A program made the position numbers and the translations under genes. The notes below the pieces were generated by a model that ran no database searches, was not told the DNA's origin, and was given only the letters and a program-made list of their open reading frames with translations. A DNA stretch of 64,000 bases, taken from contig JACPAE010000003.1 of NCBI GenBank assembly GCA_016181005.1, positions 66,215-130,214 on the forward strand, read 5' to 3'. This DNA is from Candidatus Aenigmatarchaeota archaeon. GTDB lineage: Archaea; Aenigmatarchaeota; Aenigmatarchaeia; CG10238-14; SCSR01. Shown here one piece after another: positions 15,085-23,416 of the stretch (its first letter is position 1; every line of letters begins with the position of its first letter).

Positions 15085-15366
15085 ATGCCAATCAGCACAG
15101 CGCCGTACAAAAGGTCCTACAAGCACGGCATATCCAGGGGAAGGGAGGCGCTGGCTGTATGCGACGGCTGCGGCAGGCAGGTGCCGAGATACAAGACATT
15201 TCCGGTAAGGCGCGGCATGAGGATAAACGATCCCGTGATTATGCAGCAGATAGACAGAAGGATGATTCATATGATGTCAAGGGTCATGAGATACTGCCCA
15301 AGCTGCGCGAGATTCAGGAGAATTTCGCAGCCCGGCAAAAGCGTTAGGAAGAAGGGCATGAGGTAA
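15085..15366 (+). CDS. Ribosomal protein eS26 (probable)
   Basis: This 93-aa, strongly basic protein has a zinc-ribbon pair CDGC...YCPSC. The sequence VCDGCGRQVPRYKTFPV and the later RYCPSCARFRRI match the eS26 pattern (C-x2-C-GRxVPRxK, then YCxSCA). eS26 binds the small subunit near the mRNA exit. It is known from Crenarchaeota-related lineages and eukaryotes and is patchy elsewhere. The spacing between the two Cys pairs is near normal. The pilus ATPase gene follows 4 bases later, an odd but probably co-transcribed partner. Confidence 0.65.
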   Translation: MPISTAPYKRSYKHGISRGREALAVCDGCGRQVPRYKTFPVRRGMRINDPVIMQQIDRRMIHMMSRVMRYCPSCARFRRISQPGKSVRKKGMR

Positions 15367-15370
15367 GCCC

Positions 15371-17128
15371 ATGTTGGACAAGATAAAGAACTTGAGGGGA
15401 ATTTTCCACAGGCGCCTGTCGCAGGAAGAGAAACCGGAGGAGCCGCTGCCGGGCTTTAGAATCAACCTGTCGACAAGGATCGTCGAGCTGCCAAGCTTTC
15501 CCGACGTAACAAAGGCCAATGTCATCTACCCGATAATGGAGCCTTTCTCCTACGTGCAAATCAAGTGGGACGATGAGGGCAAGTCCCTGCTCTACAACCT
15601 GATCGAGCCTGTGCTGACTGAAAACGAGAAGAAGCTTTTGGACAAACTCTCCGAGGCGCTGATCCAGATGGTTGAAGTAGAAATGGGCTCCTTGAAAGAG
15701 CCTGACAAAGCTATCGCCTATCTCCAAAAGCAGATGAACAAGATTCTGAAGGATTTTGGCATGCAGCTAACGCCCAACGAGTATGTCAAGATGATGTATT
15801 TTGTCTACAGGAACTTTTTGGGATACAACGAGATAAATTCATTGATGCACGATGCCAATATAGAGGACATAAGCTGCGACGGCGTCGACACTCCTGTGTA
15901 TGTCGTCCACAGAAAGTACGGCTCTGTCAGGACAAATATTGTTTTTGCGAATGTGGACAGGCTGAGGGAATTCGTAGTGAAGCTAGCTGAAAGGTCTGGG
16001 AGGTATGTAAGCTATGCCGAGCCCATACTTGACGGAACTTTGTCGGACGGCTCCAGAGTTTCGGCAACCTTGGCCGGCGACGTTGCCACAAGAGGGCCGA
16101 CGTTTACAATAAGAAAGTTCGGTGACAAGCCACTCTCGCCCACCGAGCAGATTGCGCTGAACACTGCAACCCCGGAAATGTTTGCGTATTTTTGGTACTT
16201 GGTGGAGCACGGCGCGAACATGCTGCTTGTGGGCGGCACTGCAACCGGCAAGACGACCTTCCTGAACAGCATCTGCATGTTCATTCCGCCTGAGAAGAAG
16301 ATAGTGAGCATAGAAGACACCAAGGAGATTCGGGTTCCGCACGAGCACTGGGTCTCGGGCTTGACAAGGACAGGATTTGGCATCCCATTGCCGACGGGTG
16401 AGAAGTATGGCGAGATTACGATGTACGACCTGCTAAAGGAGAGCTTCAGGCAGAACCCTGATTATGTCATTGTTGGGGAGACAAGGGGCAAGGAGGCCTA
16501 TGTCATGTTCCAAGGAATGGCGTCCGGCCACACTTCTTTGAGCACATTCCACGCCGGCTCTGTCGACGCGGTCATCAAAAGGCTGACGTCACCTCCAATA
16601 GAGCTTTCGCCGATATTGGTAGAGAGTCTGAATGTGATTGCTATAATGTCGCACTCGAAGGAGAAGGGCGGCGATGCGAGAAGGGTAAGGGAAATTGTCG
16701 AGATTATTTCCGTAGATTCGAAGACTGAAGAGGTTAAGACCAACCTTGTTTTCCTGTGGAACCCAGCGACAGATACTTTTGAAAAAGTCAACGACAGCCA
16801 GATCATACCGAAGCTGCTGGAGGCCAGGGGAGGAAACATTGAGGAAGCGAAGAGAGAGCTGGAAAAAAGAAAGGTTGTTCTGGAATGGCTGCTTGATAGG
16901 GAAGTGAAGGACTATACAGAGCTTGTCAAGTACGTCAACATGTACTACAAGGAGCCTGAAAAACTTTTCCAGATGATAGGGAAGCTGGAGGAGTGGAAAA
17001 AGAAAGAACCCCCTGTGGAAAGGCCTGTTGAGAAAAAGGTGGAAATTAAGCAAGTCGAGGAGATGCCAAGGCGAGAATCTATCCTGTCTTTACTGGGATT
17101 CAAAGTAGTGAAAGAACGTGCACACTAA
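15371..17128 (+). CDS. Type IV pilus/archaellum-type secretion ATPase (TadA/FlaI-like)
   Basis: The 585-aa ATPase has an N-terminal domain, a Walker A GGTATGKTT at about residue 290, a Walker B-region VIVGETRGKEA near 365, and the His box ASGHTSLSTFHAG. These are typical of type II/IV secretion ATPases that power archaeal pili. A charged coiled tail (residues 490-585) extends beyond the usual core. It is followed by two TadC-like membrane proteins and by convergent pilin genes, which together make a complete small pilus locus. Assembly would take place at the cytoplasmic membrane. Confidence 0.92.
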   Translation: MLDKIKNLRGIFHRRLSQEEKPEEPLPGFRINLSTRIVELPSFPDVTKANVIYPIMEPFSYVQIKWDDEGKSLLYNLIEPVLTENEKKLLDKLSEALIQMVEVEMGSLKEPDKAIAYLQKQMNKILKDFGMQLTPNEYVKMMYFVYRNFLGYNEINSLMHDANIEDISCDGVDTPVYVVHRKYGSVRTNIVFANVDRLREFVVKLAERSGRYVSYAEPILDGTLSDGSRVSATLAGDVATRGPTFTIRKFGDKPLSPTEQIALNTATPEMFAYFWYLVEHGANMLLVGGTATGKTTFLNSICMFIPPEKKIVSIEDTKEIRVPHEHWVSGLTRTGFGIPLPTGEKYGEITMYDLLKESFRQNPDYVIVGETRGKEAYVMFQGMASGHTSLSTFHAGSVDAVIKRLTSPPIELSPILVESLNVIAIMSHSKEKGGDARRVREIVEIISVDSKTEEVKTNLVFLWNPATDTFEKVNDSQIIPKLLEARGGNIEEAKRELEKRKVVLEWLLDREVKDYTELVKYVNMYYKEPEKLFQMIGKLEEWKKKEPPVERPVEKKVEIKQVEEMPRRESILSLLGFKVVKERAH

Positions 17129-17165
17129 TCTTTAGGTTAGGAAAACCAATATTATTTTAGGTAAA

Positions 17166-18038
17166 ATGGTAAGCTACACCACTATAGCCACTGTCCTGTT
17201 CGGCGGGTTTGTTGACAGGTACGGGAGATACTTCGGCTTCCTGAGGGACAGCTTGCCGAGAGCCGACATCAAAATTCCGTTCAGGAGCTATGTCAGCTTC
17301 GCTGTTCTTACCGCTGTTATAATGTTCTTGGCTTCGCTTGTCGGTGTAACGATAGCGACTGCCTATCTCGACCTCCAAATGCTGAACAAGGCAGTACTGA
17401 TAATCACGTTGCCAATTTCCATCTCCCTGATAATCTTTGTCTTATTGATTTTGTACCCTTACCAAAAAACCTCGGGCAGGAGGAAGGACATTGACATCAA
17501 CCTGCCGTTTGCGTTGACCCACATGGGCGCCATAGCAGAGTCTGGTGTGCCACCCTACATGGTCTTCAAGCTTATCAGCGGTTTTGAGGAGTACGGGGAA
17601 ATCGCAAGGGAGTCGAGAATTCTTGTCAGGAACATGGACGCCTTCGGCGTCGACCCGCTTACTGCAATAAGGGAGCTTGCAGAAAGGACTCCCAGCAACG
17701 AGTTCCGGCAGATTCTCCTTGGCATCATAAGCACTACGGAAAGCGGCGGGGATGTCAAGACCTACATCAAGAATGCGGGCGAGCAGGCGCTGTTCAACTG
17801 GAAGCTCAAAAGGGAAAAGTTCATGCAGCAACTGTCAGCGTACGCGGAATTCTACACAGGAATCTTGATTGCGGCTCCGCTTTTCATCATATCCCTTTTC
17901 GCTGTCATGAACATGATCCAGCCCAACATAGGAGGCTATGACATTCTGACACTGACCAAGCTCAGCATTTACGGCTTGGTGCCCATGCTTAACATCGGGT
18001 TCATCCTTTTCCTCAAAGGCGTGGAGGTTGAGATGTGA
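17166..18038 (+). CDS. TadC/FlaJ-like pilus platform protein (first copy)
   Basis: The 290-aa membrane protein has two N-terminal hydrophobic segments, then a cytoplasmic four-helix T2SSF-type domain (LPFALTHMGAIAESG, later GIISTTESGGDVKTYI), and two C-terminal membrane segments. T2SSF proteins form the membrane platform contacted by the ATPase. FlaJ/TadC homologues in archaea are often fused doubles; here the two units are separate genes overlapping by 4 bases. Confidence 0.85.
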   Translation: MVSYTTIATVLFGGFVDRYGRYFGFLRDSLPRADIKIPFRSYVSFAVLTAVIMFLASLVGVTIATAYLDLQMLNKAVLIITLPISISLIIFVLLILYPYQKTSGRRKDIDINLPFALTHMGAIAESGVPPYMVFKLISGFEEYGEIARESRILVRNMDAFGVDPLTAIRELAERTPSNEFRQILLGIISTTESGGDVKTYIKNAGEQALFNWKLKREKFMQQLSAYAEFYTGILIAAPLFIISLFAVMNMIQPNIGGYDILTLTKLSIYGLVPMLNIGFILFLKGVEVEM

Positions 18039-18865
18039 TGGTTAGATTCAGGACGCTGATCTTTGTCGCGCTCTCGCTTTACATAGCATCGGCCTTGGTG
18101 AACTACTTTTACCTGACGAAAGTAACCGACTTTGCCTCGTCGCTCTACATAGCATTCGCTGTCGTAATTGCGTCGCCGCTTGTTGCGATAAAGTATTTTG
18201 AAAACAGGAAGATAAAGCAGATTGAGCAGAATTTCCCTGTATTTCTCCAGGATTTCGTGGAGACGATAAGAGGAGGCATGACCGTCCCCCAGGCGTTCAA
18301 GGCAATCTCAAACAACGAGTACGGCTCGCTGACTCCGCTGGTCAAGAAGATGAGCGCACAGCTAGACTGGGGCATACCAGTTGAGATAGTGCTGAGAAAT
18401 TTCGCCAAAGCTACAAGCTCCAAAATAATTTCCAGGGTTGTGTCGACTGTAATGGAAAGCCACAAATTCGGCGGCAAGCTTACAGACACCTTCGAGGCGC
18501 TGAGCAAGACCGCGATAGAAGTGGAGAGGCTGAGGGCTGAGAGAAGGCTCTTCCTAAACTCGCAGATAGTGACCGGCTACATAATTTACTTTGTCTTCCT
18601 TGCTGTCATCATAGGCCTGGAGAAGTATCTTGTGCCCAGCTTGGGCCAGGTTCCGCAGACGACCTTGACTGCGGTTGGGAACACAGTAAACCAGGCGAAC
18701 ATTGCGCAAGAGTACAAGGAATTGTTTAGAAACTTGATTGTTATGCAGGGCCTTTTTGCAGGACTGACTGTCGGGAAGATGGCAGAAGGTGCTCTAGTGT
18801 CCGGTGTGAAGCACAGCATTTTCATGACAGTTGTCGGCATAACAGTTTTCTTGATACTTGGCTAG
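18035..18865 (+). CDS. TadC/FlaJ-like pilus platform protein (second copy)
   Basis: The 276-aa protein is a second T2SSF-type membrane protein, with FPVFLQDFVETIRGGMTVPQ and ESHKFGGKLTDTFEAL motifs and flanking membrane segments. It starts with the ATGATG overlap at the stop of the first copy, so the pair is co-translated and probably forms a heteromeric platform. It converges with the pilin gene on the minus strand, the two stop codons overlapping by 4 bases. Confidence 0.85.
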   Translation: MMVRFRTLIFVALSLYIASALVNYFYLTKVTDFASSLYIAFAVVIASPLVAIKYFENRKIKQIEQNFPVFLQDFVETIRGGMTVPQAFKAISNNEYGSLTPLVKKMSAQLDWGIPVEIVLRNFAKATSSKIISRVVSTVMESHKFGGKLTDTFEALSKTAIEVERLRAERRLFLNSQIVTGYIIYFVFLAVIIGLEKYLVPSLGQVPQTTLTAVGNTVNQANIAQEYKELFRNLIVMQGLFAGLTVGKMAEGALVSGVKHSIFMTVVGITVFLILG

Positions 18866-19308
18866 CATGCAGCGACGTCGGACGACTCTGCCTGGTCGGT
18901 TACTGCGCTGCAGTTTGAATATATCCAGATCTTGTCGTAATTGGTTCCACCAATGGTTTGGTTGAACGTACCTAGCTGGCTTGGCTTTAATACCAGATAA
19001 TTGCCGCTTGTATCATTCAACGCGAAGGACACTTGGCTCGAATTCAGAAAAACGATTTGGACTGTGATGTTGCCTAGGGTTATTCTGCCGTTGTTTTTTA
19101 TTATTCCGGAGATATTGTTGTTGCAGTATCTAAGGTTTGATATGTCCAAGGCCCCGTTGCTGCAGATGACTTGGTGCTCGCCTTCTTTTCTGACAATGCC
19201 TGTGGACGTCTGGGTAAAGCCGGATAGCCAGACGCTTATCAAGCCGCCTATGCCGACAGTGAATGCTATCAGCAGAACAGTTGCAACAAGGGGAGACAAA
19301 CCTTTCAT
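18862..19308 (-). CDS. Archaeal type IV pilin-like protein
   Basis: The 148-aa product begins MKGLSPLVATVLLIAFTVG, the class III signal of archaeal pilins, cleaved by a prepilin peptidase after the KG; the hydrophobic helix then polymerises into the filament core. The rest is a small Ser/Thr/Asn-rich beta head with four cysteines and several N-x-S/T sites. It lies directly after a second pilin and opposite the pilus assembly genes. Confidence 0.85.
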   Translation of the reverse strand: MKGLSPLVATVLLIAFTVGIGGLISVWLSGFTQTSTGIVRKEGEHQVICSNGALDISNLRYCNNNISGIIKNNGRITLGNITVQIVFLNSSQVSFALNDTSGNYLVLKPSQLGTFNQTIGGTNYDKIWIYSNCSAVTDQAESSDVAAC

Positions 19309-19719
19309 TTACCCACCGCAAACACTTGCCCTACTTAATTCAGGGCAGTTTGTCTTTATAAGCAATCTTGAAAAGTCCGATGACACGCCGGTTACTGTAT
19401 AGCTTCTTATCGAGTTGCCAACCAGCGTGGTATTAAGAGGGTTTTCGGAAATTGTGCCGTTGCTGTATTCGACATAGGCTGTAATGTTCAGGGAAGCGCT
19501 TCGTATGTTGTTCAAGGAGAAGAGAAGGGTTCCCCCGGTTGAATTGAGCCTGCAGCTTAAAAATTCGAACTGCGCAACCCTGCAGTCGGCCGTCGTCCTG
19601 TTTTCAACAGGCAAGGATTTTTCCACGAACGTCGAACTCCAGTAGGCGAGGACGCCCGCAATGGTCATTGTTATAGCTATCAAGAGAACCGAAGCTACAA
19701 TAGGGGAAATTCCTTTCAT
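19309..19719 (-). CDS. Archaeal type IV pilin-like protein (second)
   Basis: A longer frame begins at 19794, but the ATG at 19719 gives the canonical class III signal MKGISPIVASVLLIAITM, so it is preferred (136 aa). The head domain holds three or four cysteines and multiple N-x-S/T sites. The stop abuts the start of the other pilin, so the pair is co-transcribed and may be major and minor subunits of one filament. Confidence 0.85.
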   Translation of the reverse strand: MKGISPIVASVLLIAITMTIAGVLAYWSSTFVEKSLPVENRTTADCRVAQFEFLSCRLNSTGGTLLFSLNNIRSASLNITAYVEYSNGTISENPLNTTLVGNSIRSYTVTGVSSDFSRLLIKTNCPELSRASVCGG

Positions 19720-19802
19720 GGCTTTCTGAATAAACTTGTGATTCTGACCGTATAAATATTGTTTATCATCAGTTTTATTACCTCGGACTGCCAAAGAGAT
19801 TT

Positions 19803-20345
19803 ATGGCAAAGGCCAGGAAAAAAGATTCCGTCGTTGTTTACAAGATTGTCACTCTCATTGCGATCGGAGTTGCACTTGTTGCTCTTGCCCAGCTTTGGCT
19901 GAACCCTGGATTCATACCGACGTCTTTGTTGCCAATTTCTGAATTGTCGACGCAGGGCTACACCCAGGTTGCCGCTCAGGCGTCTGCAAGCGGAGATGTT
20001 GGACTGGTCACGATAACCGGAAACTGCTATGAGATTGTTGCCAACACTGAACCGGCGCAGGCAGAGTCTATAGCTAACGGATTGGAAGGTGTAGTTGGCG
20101 CAAGGCCGAACACGCACGACTTGATGAAGGATGAGCTTGACGCTCTCGGGATTGGGGTCGTGATGGTGAAGATAGTCGACATGAGAGACAATACTTTTAT
20201 CGGCAGGCTGATTCTTAGGCAGGGCCAGAATATTGTCAGCCTTGACTCAAGGCCAAGCGACGGCATTGCCATTGCTGTCAGAGTTGGTGCGCCTATCTAT
20301 ATAGAGGACAATTTGCTTAAAGCACAGGGGAAGTATGTTTGCTGA
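19803..20345 (+). CDS. Membrane-anchored bifunctional nuclease (BFN/DUF151) domain protein
   Basis: The 180-aa product has an N-terminal membrane segment (about residues 13-34), then a BFN-like domain: CYEIVANTEPAQAESIANGL, RPNTHDLMKDELDALG, and the hallmark SLDSRPSDGIAIAVRVGAPIY. BFN domains occur in archaea, bacteria and plants, and a nuclease activity has been reported for one plant member. An outward-facing anchored version is unusual, though archaeal versions with an anchor exist. It shares its last 11 bases with the ParB-like gene. Confidence 0.8.
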   Translation: MAKARKKDSVVVYKIVTLIAIGVALVALAQLWLNPGFIPTSLLPISELSTQGYTQVAAQASASGDVGLVTITGNCYEIVANTEPAQAESIANGLEGVVGARPNTHDLMKDELDALGIGVVMVKIVDMRDNTFIGRLILRQGQNIVSLDSRPSDGIAIAVRVGAPIYIEDNLLKAQGKYVC

Positions 20346-20655
20346 TCTTGTTGATATTCCCATCGACTCATTAATTTTAGCGCATCCTGAAGTAAGAAAG
20401 AATAAAGTAGGTAGATATGTAATGAGCTTTGTATCTCAGAAGAATATCGAACCCGTATCTGTAACAAAGTGCGTTACTAATGGAAATTACTATTTGACAG
20501 ACGGTCATCATAGAGTAGTTGCAGCTTATTTCTTAGGAAATCGGCATATTAGAGCACAGACTTTGCCATGTACATATGATGTCCCGGAATGTAATGGAAA
20601 GTGTAGCGAAGGTGATGGAGCGTATTCTATACAGAATATTGTGCTTGTAGGGTGA
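20335..20655 (+). CDS. ParB-like nuclease-fold protein
   Basis: The 106-aa protein keeps the core of the ParB/sulfiredoxin fold: an N-terminal VDIPIDSLI strand, PVSVTKC and the key box YYLTDGHHRVVAAYFLG. It lacks the helix-turn-helix part of chromosomal ParB, so it is a stand-alone ParB-N-like domain, which often serves as a CTPase, kinase-like or nuclease module. A cluster of cysteines near the C-terminus (PECNGKC) could bind metal. The start overlaps the upstream BFN gene by 11 bases. Confidence 0.65.
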   Translation: MFADLVDIPIDSLILAHPEVRKNKVGRYVMSFVSQKNIEPVSVTKCVTNGNYYLTDGHHRVVAAYFLGNRHIRAQTLPCTYDVPECNGKCSEGDGAYSIQNIVLVG

Positions 20656-20931
20656 TTATTTTTTAGCGGCTTTAAATTTCTCCCCGAAATCTTCCGCCTC
20701 TTCAAGAAGCTTCTTCCCTGCCTTCTCCAGGGCAGTTCTAGGCGAGCCGCGTGAAGTTTCCACAAGCACCTTGGGCTTGGACAAATAAGGATGCTCTCTT
20801 ATAGTTGCGGCCTCTTTCACGGACGAATCCTCCCATAATTTATCCTTGACCATGTTGGCAAAACCTATAGTCTCGTCCTCAAATTCAACAATCATTCTCT
20901 TGTCGCTTTCTTCAATTTTCTTTAGCTCCAT
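20656..20931 (-). CDS. rpo11: DNA-directed RNA polymerase subunit L (Rpo11)
   Basis: The 91-aa protein matches archaeal Rpo11 in length and in the core HPYLSKPKVLVETSRGSPRT, followed by the long C-terminal helix ALEKAGKKLLEEAEDF. Rpo11 pairs with Rpo3 in the polymerase assembly platform. It is a housekeeping gene and a useful taxonomic marker. A TATA-like TTTTAAATA on the minus strand (about 20963-20971) lies upstream. Confidence 0.85.
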   Translation of the reverse strand: MELKKIEESDKRMIVEFEDETIGFANMVKDKLWEDSSVKEAATIREHPYLSKPKVLVETSRGSPRTALEKAGKKLLEEAEDFGEKFKAAKK

Positions 20932-21166
20932 GATGCCACCATTAAAGTTTGTATTGAAGAGTATTTAAAATCTAGGTATGCCGGTTCTGTCGCAGATACG
21001 GATGAGAGGGTAGAAATGTCGAATACGGGTGATAAAGTAATTGATCTAAATTATTGGTTCTTTGGGATCTAAACATGTTGTTTCTAGTTATAAGACATAT
21101 TAAAAGACTAAAAATGCAAAACTGTTAGAGATTTAAAGTTTAACACCAAATATTTAAACTGATAGA

Positions 21167-21652
21167 ATGAAGAAATTATTTACTGTTTTAACAGGTTTTC
21201 TAATGGTTCTTACAGCATTTTCAGTTATAGGCATTGCTCATATCAATCCACAAGGCAAACAAACACACCCAGTAGGAATTGAAACTGAGAGCTGTCAGGA
21301 TGCATATGCAGGAGCAGAAGAGCAATTCCAAGACAGGGGTGAAGTGAATCTCCGTTTGCTCGCTAATATAGAAGACAAATGCGGATTTGAGTTTGATGAA
21401 AATTGCAACATTGAATTTGATGCAGCTAACGAACCTGTTTTAGTTTGTGAAGAAACACCACAATGCGTAGAAGTTTCCCCAGAGGAAATCCATTTTGGCG
21501 CGTGTACGGATCTTTCATTTATCCAAGAAACAAACCTTCCGCAGTGTTGCGCTCTTGAAGGGCAACCAAGCGGAGATATCCTGTGCGGAGCAGACCAAGA
21601 ATGGGTAGTGGGTATTGCGGCTTTCCCTACTTGCTACATTTCAAATTCTTAA
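21167..21652 (+). CDS. Small secreted Cys-rich protein
   Basis: The 161-aa product has a clear signal peptide (KKLFTVLTGFLMVLTAFSVIG) followed by an acidic, cysteine-containing domain with 11 Cys residues, suggesting disulfide bonds in an extracellular protein. No membrane anchor is visible at the C-terminus. It is not recognised. A-T-rich TTTAAAG boxes lie 25-35 bases upstream. Confidence 0.6.
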   Translation: MKKLFTVLTGFLMVLTAFSVIGIAHINPQGKQTHPVGIETESCQDAYAGAEEQFQDRGEVNLRLLANIEDKCGFEFDENCNIEFDAANEPVLVCEETPQCVEVSPEEIHFGACTDLSFIQETNLPQCCALEGQPSGDILCGADQEWVVGIAAFPTCYISNS

Positions 21653-21687
21653 ATCGCCACCCGAATGCGACAACCTAAAAAATCACC

Positions 21688-21954
21688 CTAATTTGTTGAC
21701 AATGTCGGTATGCCGAATACCCAGATTGCTATTATGCTGTGCAGCGCTACTGAGATGAAGAAGAACCTCCACCACCAGCAGTGTGTCGTGTAGAATCTCT
21801 GGTACCACTGGCGCTTCCAGAGGAATTCTGTTATTTGTTTGCCCATAAGGCAGCGGCAGGAGAAGAATACCAAGAAAAGGAAGATTAAATTAGTTATACC
21901 TAGGACGAAGGTTATGTTTGGTCCGTAAGTTAAAAGAAATTCAGGCACTGCCAT
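21688..21954 (-). CDS. Small membrane protein, unknown
   Basis: The 88-aa protein has two membrane segments separated by an aromatic and basic loop rich in Trp (QWYQRF..HCWWWRFF). It is not recognised. It lies between the secreted protein and the tRNA gene, on the opposite strand to both. Confidence 0.55.
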   Translation of the reverse strand: MAVPEFLLTYGPNITFVLGITNLIFLFLVFFSCRCLMGKQITEFLWKRQWYQRFYTTHCWWWRFFFISVALHSIIAIWVFGIPTLSTN

Positions 21955-21988
21955 ATAATTCTTATCTATTAAGGCTTAATATTAATTT

Positions 21989-22061
21989 GGCCCCGTGTGG
22001 AAATTGGATATCCGACGGCGCTTCGGACGCTGGGTTGAGGGTTCGAATCCCTTCGGGGCCA
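21989..22061 (+). tRNA. tRNA-Arg (anticodon UCG)
   Basis: A full cloverleaf can be drawn: acceptor GGCCCCG/CGGGGCC with discriminator A, D stem TGGA/TCCG (one T-G pair), anticodon stem CGGCG/CGCTG with loop CTTCGGA (anticodon TCG), and T arm GAGGG-TTCGAAT-CCCTT. No intron is present, and the terminal CCA is not encoded (ACCT follows). Its 3' end is the attachment site of the integrated element. Confidence 0.93.
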
Positions 22062-22062
22062 C
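22048..22062 (+). repeat. attL-like 15-bp repeat in the 3' end of tRNA-Arg
   Basis: TCCCTTCGGGGCCAC covers the T-arm 3' strand and acceptor end of the tRNA. The identical 15-mer recurs at 30647-30661. Confidence 0.8.
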
Positions 22063-22106
22063 CTTTAAAGGGTAAAGCTTAAGACCACCGAAATTTAATA
22101 GAATAT

Positions 22107-23249
22107 ATGGAAAACGCCAGAGACATTTATGGAGATGACGGGAAAGCTAAAAGGTTGCTGGAAAGGATTATTGCAAGTTCGGAGATACATTCCAATAACA
22201 AGAAACTGTTGTCTGGCTTTATAGATAATTGCAAAGCCAGAGGACTAAAGCCTACATCGTTACGCAAGGACTTGCACGCATTGAAATTCATTCTGGAAGA
22301 ACTTGGCGATAAAAACATAGACAATGCTAAGAGACAGGACTTTGAAAGGATATTAGCAAAACTTTCCAGTAAGGACTGGACAGAATGGACTAAGAGAAAC
22401 CATAGGCTGGCTGTAAGGAAGTTTGTCAAATGGGTCAAAGGATATATCAAGCCGCATGTTTATCCTGAAGAAGTTGACTGGATACCAGTTGGAAAAGGCG
22501 AAGACAACAAACTGCTCCATAACGACTTGATAACTAAGGAAGAGTTCGACCGAATGATGACAATGTGTAACAACCCACGAGACAAGGCAATGCTTTCTAT
22601 TTTATTCGAGACTGGCATGCGTATCGGGGAATTGCTGAGCATAAAGATTGGGGACATCTCTGCAAATGGAAATGGTAAGACTTTGGCCAGGATAACTGGC
22701 AAGACTGGCGTCCATGTCGTGCCTATTGTTGTAAGCAAGCCGGCATTACAAGATTGGTTGGATCAGCACCCATTGAAAGACAAGAGGGACGCATATTTGT
22801 TTGTCACAAGATTTAGCGCGTATCGTGAGAACCCGAATGAATTGTATGTACCAATAGAATACAATGGGATAAGGAAAACCTTGAAGACTCTTGTTAAAAG
22901 AGCCGGCTTGAACAAGCGAGTTTACTTCCATCTGTTCAGGCATTCATCGGCCAGCGACAAATCCAACTGGATGAGCGACAGGCAATTGATGAAGCTGCAT
23001 GGCTGGAAAACTCCTAAGATGCTTGAAAGGTATTCGCACATGAATGTAGACGACTTGATACAAGTAATGGAGAAGCATTACAAGACAAAGGATACTGAAA
23101 GGAAAAGGAAACTGACGGGCGAGGCCACTGTAAGGTTATTGCAAGTGATGTACGATGTCATTAGGAATAATCCCAACATGCAAAACAAAGTGAGCAAGGC
23201 CTCGAAGGAAATAATCAAAGACTTGAAGATGGAAGACTTGGTGAAATAA
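22107..23249 (+). CDS. Tyrosine recombinase/integrase
   Basis: The 380-aa protein has an N-terminal SAM-like core-binding domain and a catalytic domain with the full R-K-H-R-H/W-Y set: GMRIGELL, GKTGVHVVP, HLFRHSS, HGWKT and ERYSHM with the nucleophile Tyr. Such enzymes join an episome to a tRNA gene by strand exchange at the att core. It starts 45 bases after the tRNA, and its stop overlaps the next small gene (TAATG), so it heads a transcription unit. Confidence 0.93.
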   Translation: MENARDIYGDDGKAKRLLERIIASSEIHSNNKKLLSGFIDNCKARGLKPTSLRKDLHALKFILEELGDKNIDNAKRQDFERILAKLSSKDWTEWTKRNHRLAVRKFVKWVKGYIKPHVYPEEVDWIPVGKGEDNKLLHNDLITKEEFDRMMTMCNNPRDKAMLSILFETGMRIGELLSIKIGDISANGNGKTLARITGKTGVHVVPIVVSKPALQDWLDQHPLKDKRDAYLFVTRFSAYRENPNELYVPIEYNGIRKTLKTLVKRAGLNKRVYFHLFRHSSASDKSNWMSDRQLMKLHGWKTPKMLERYSHMNVDDLIQVMEKHYKTKDTERKRKLTGEATVRLLQVMYDVIRNNPNMQNKVSKASKEIIKDLKMEDLVK

Positions 23250-23416
23250 TGACATCACCACAGACAAAAAGCAGAGAAAACAAGGTCAGGATGTTTAAGG
23301 AAGCGATAACGGTTTTAGCTGACTTGCTGACCATGAACAAGTCGCAACTTGATAAAATAGACTCTAGGAACATCAAGAAGATTGTGGATGAGTTCAAATC
23401 TTGGAGAGTTGTGTAA
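23249..23416 (+). CDS. 55-aa unknown element protein
   Basis: The ATG overlaps the integrase stop codon (TAATG), and the TAA abuts the next ATG at 23417. The peptide is helical and basic (SRENKVRMFKEAITVLADLL, ending KSWRVV). The exact overlaps on both sides support a real gene. Function is unknown; a small accessory factor for the integrase is possible. Confidence 0.5.
   Translation: MTSPQTKSRENKVRMFKEAITVLADLLTMNKSQLDKIDSRNIKKIVDEFKSWRVV

Noticed and set aside
21016-21073. 18-codon frame upstream of the secreted protein
   Set aside because: Too short and without promoter spacing; the 235-bp gap around it shows only TATA-like stretches.
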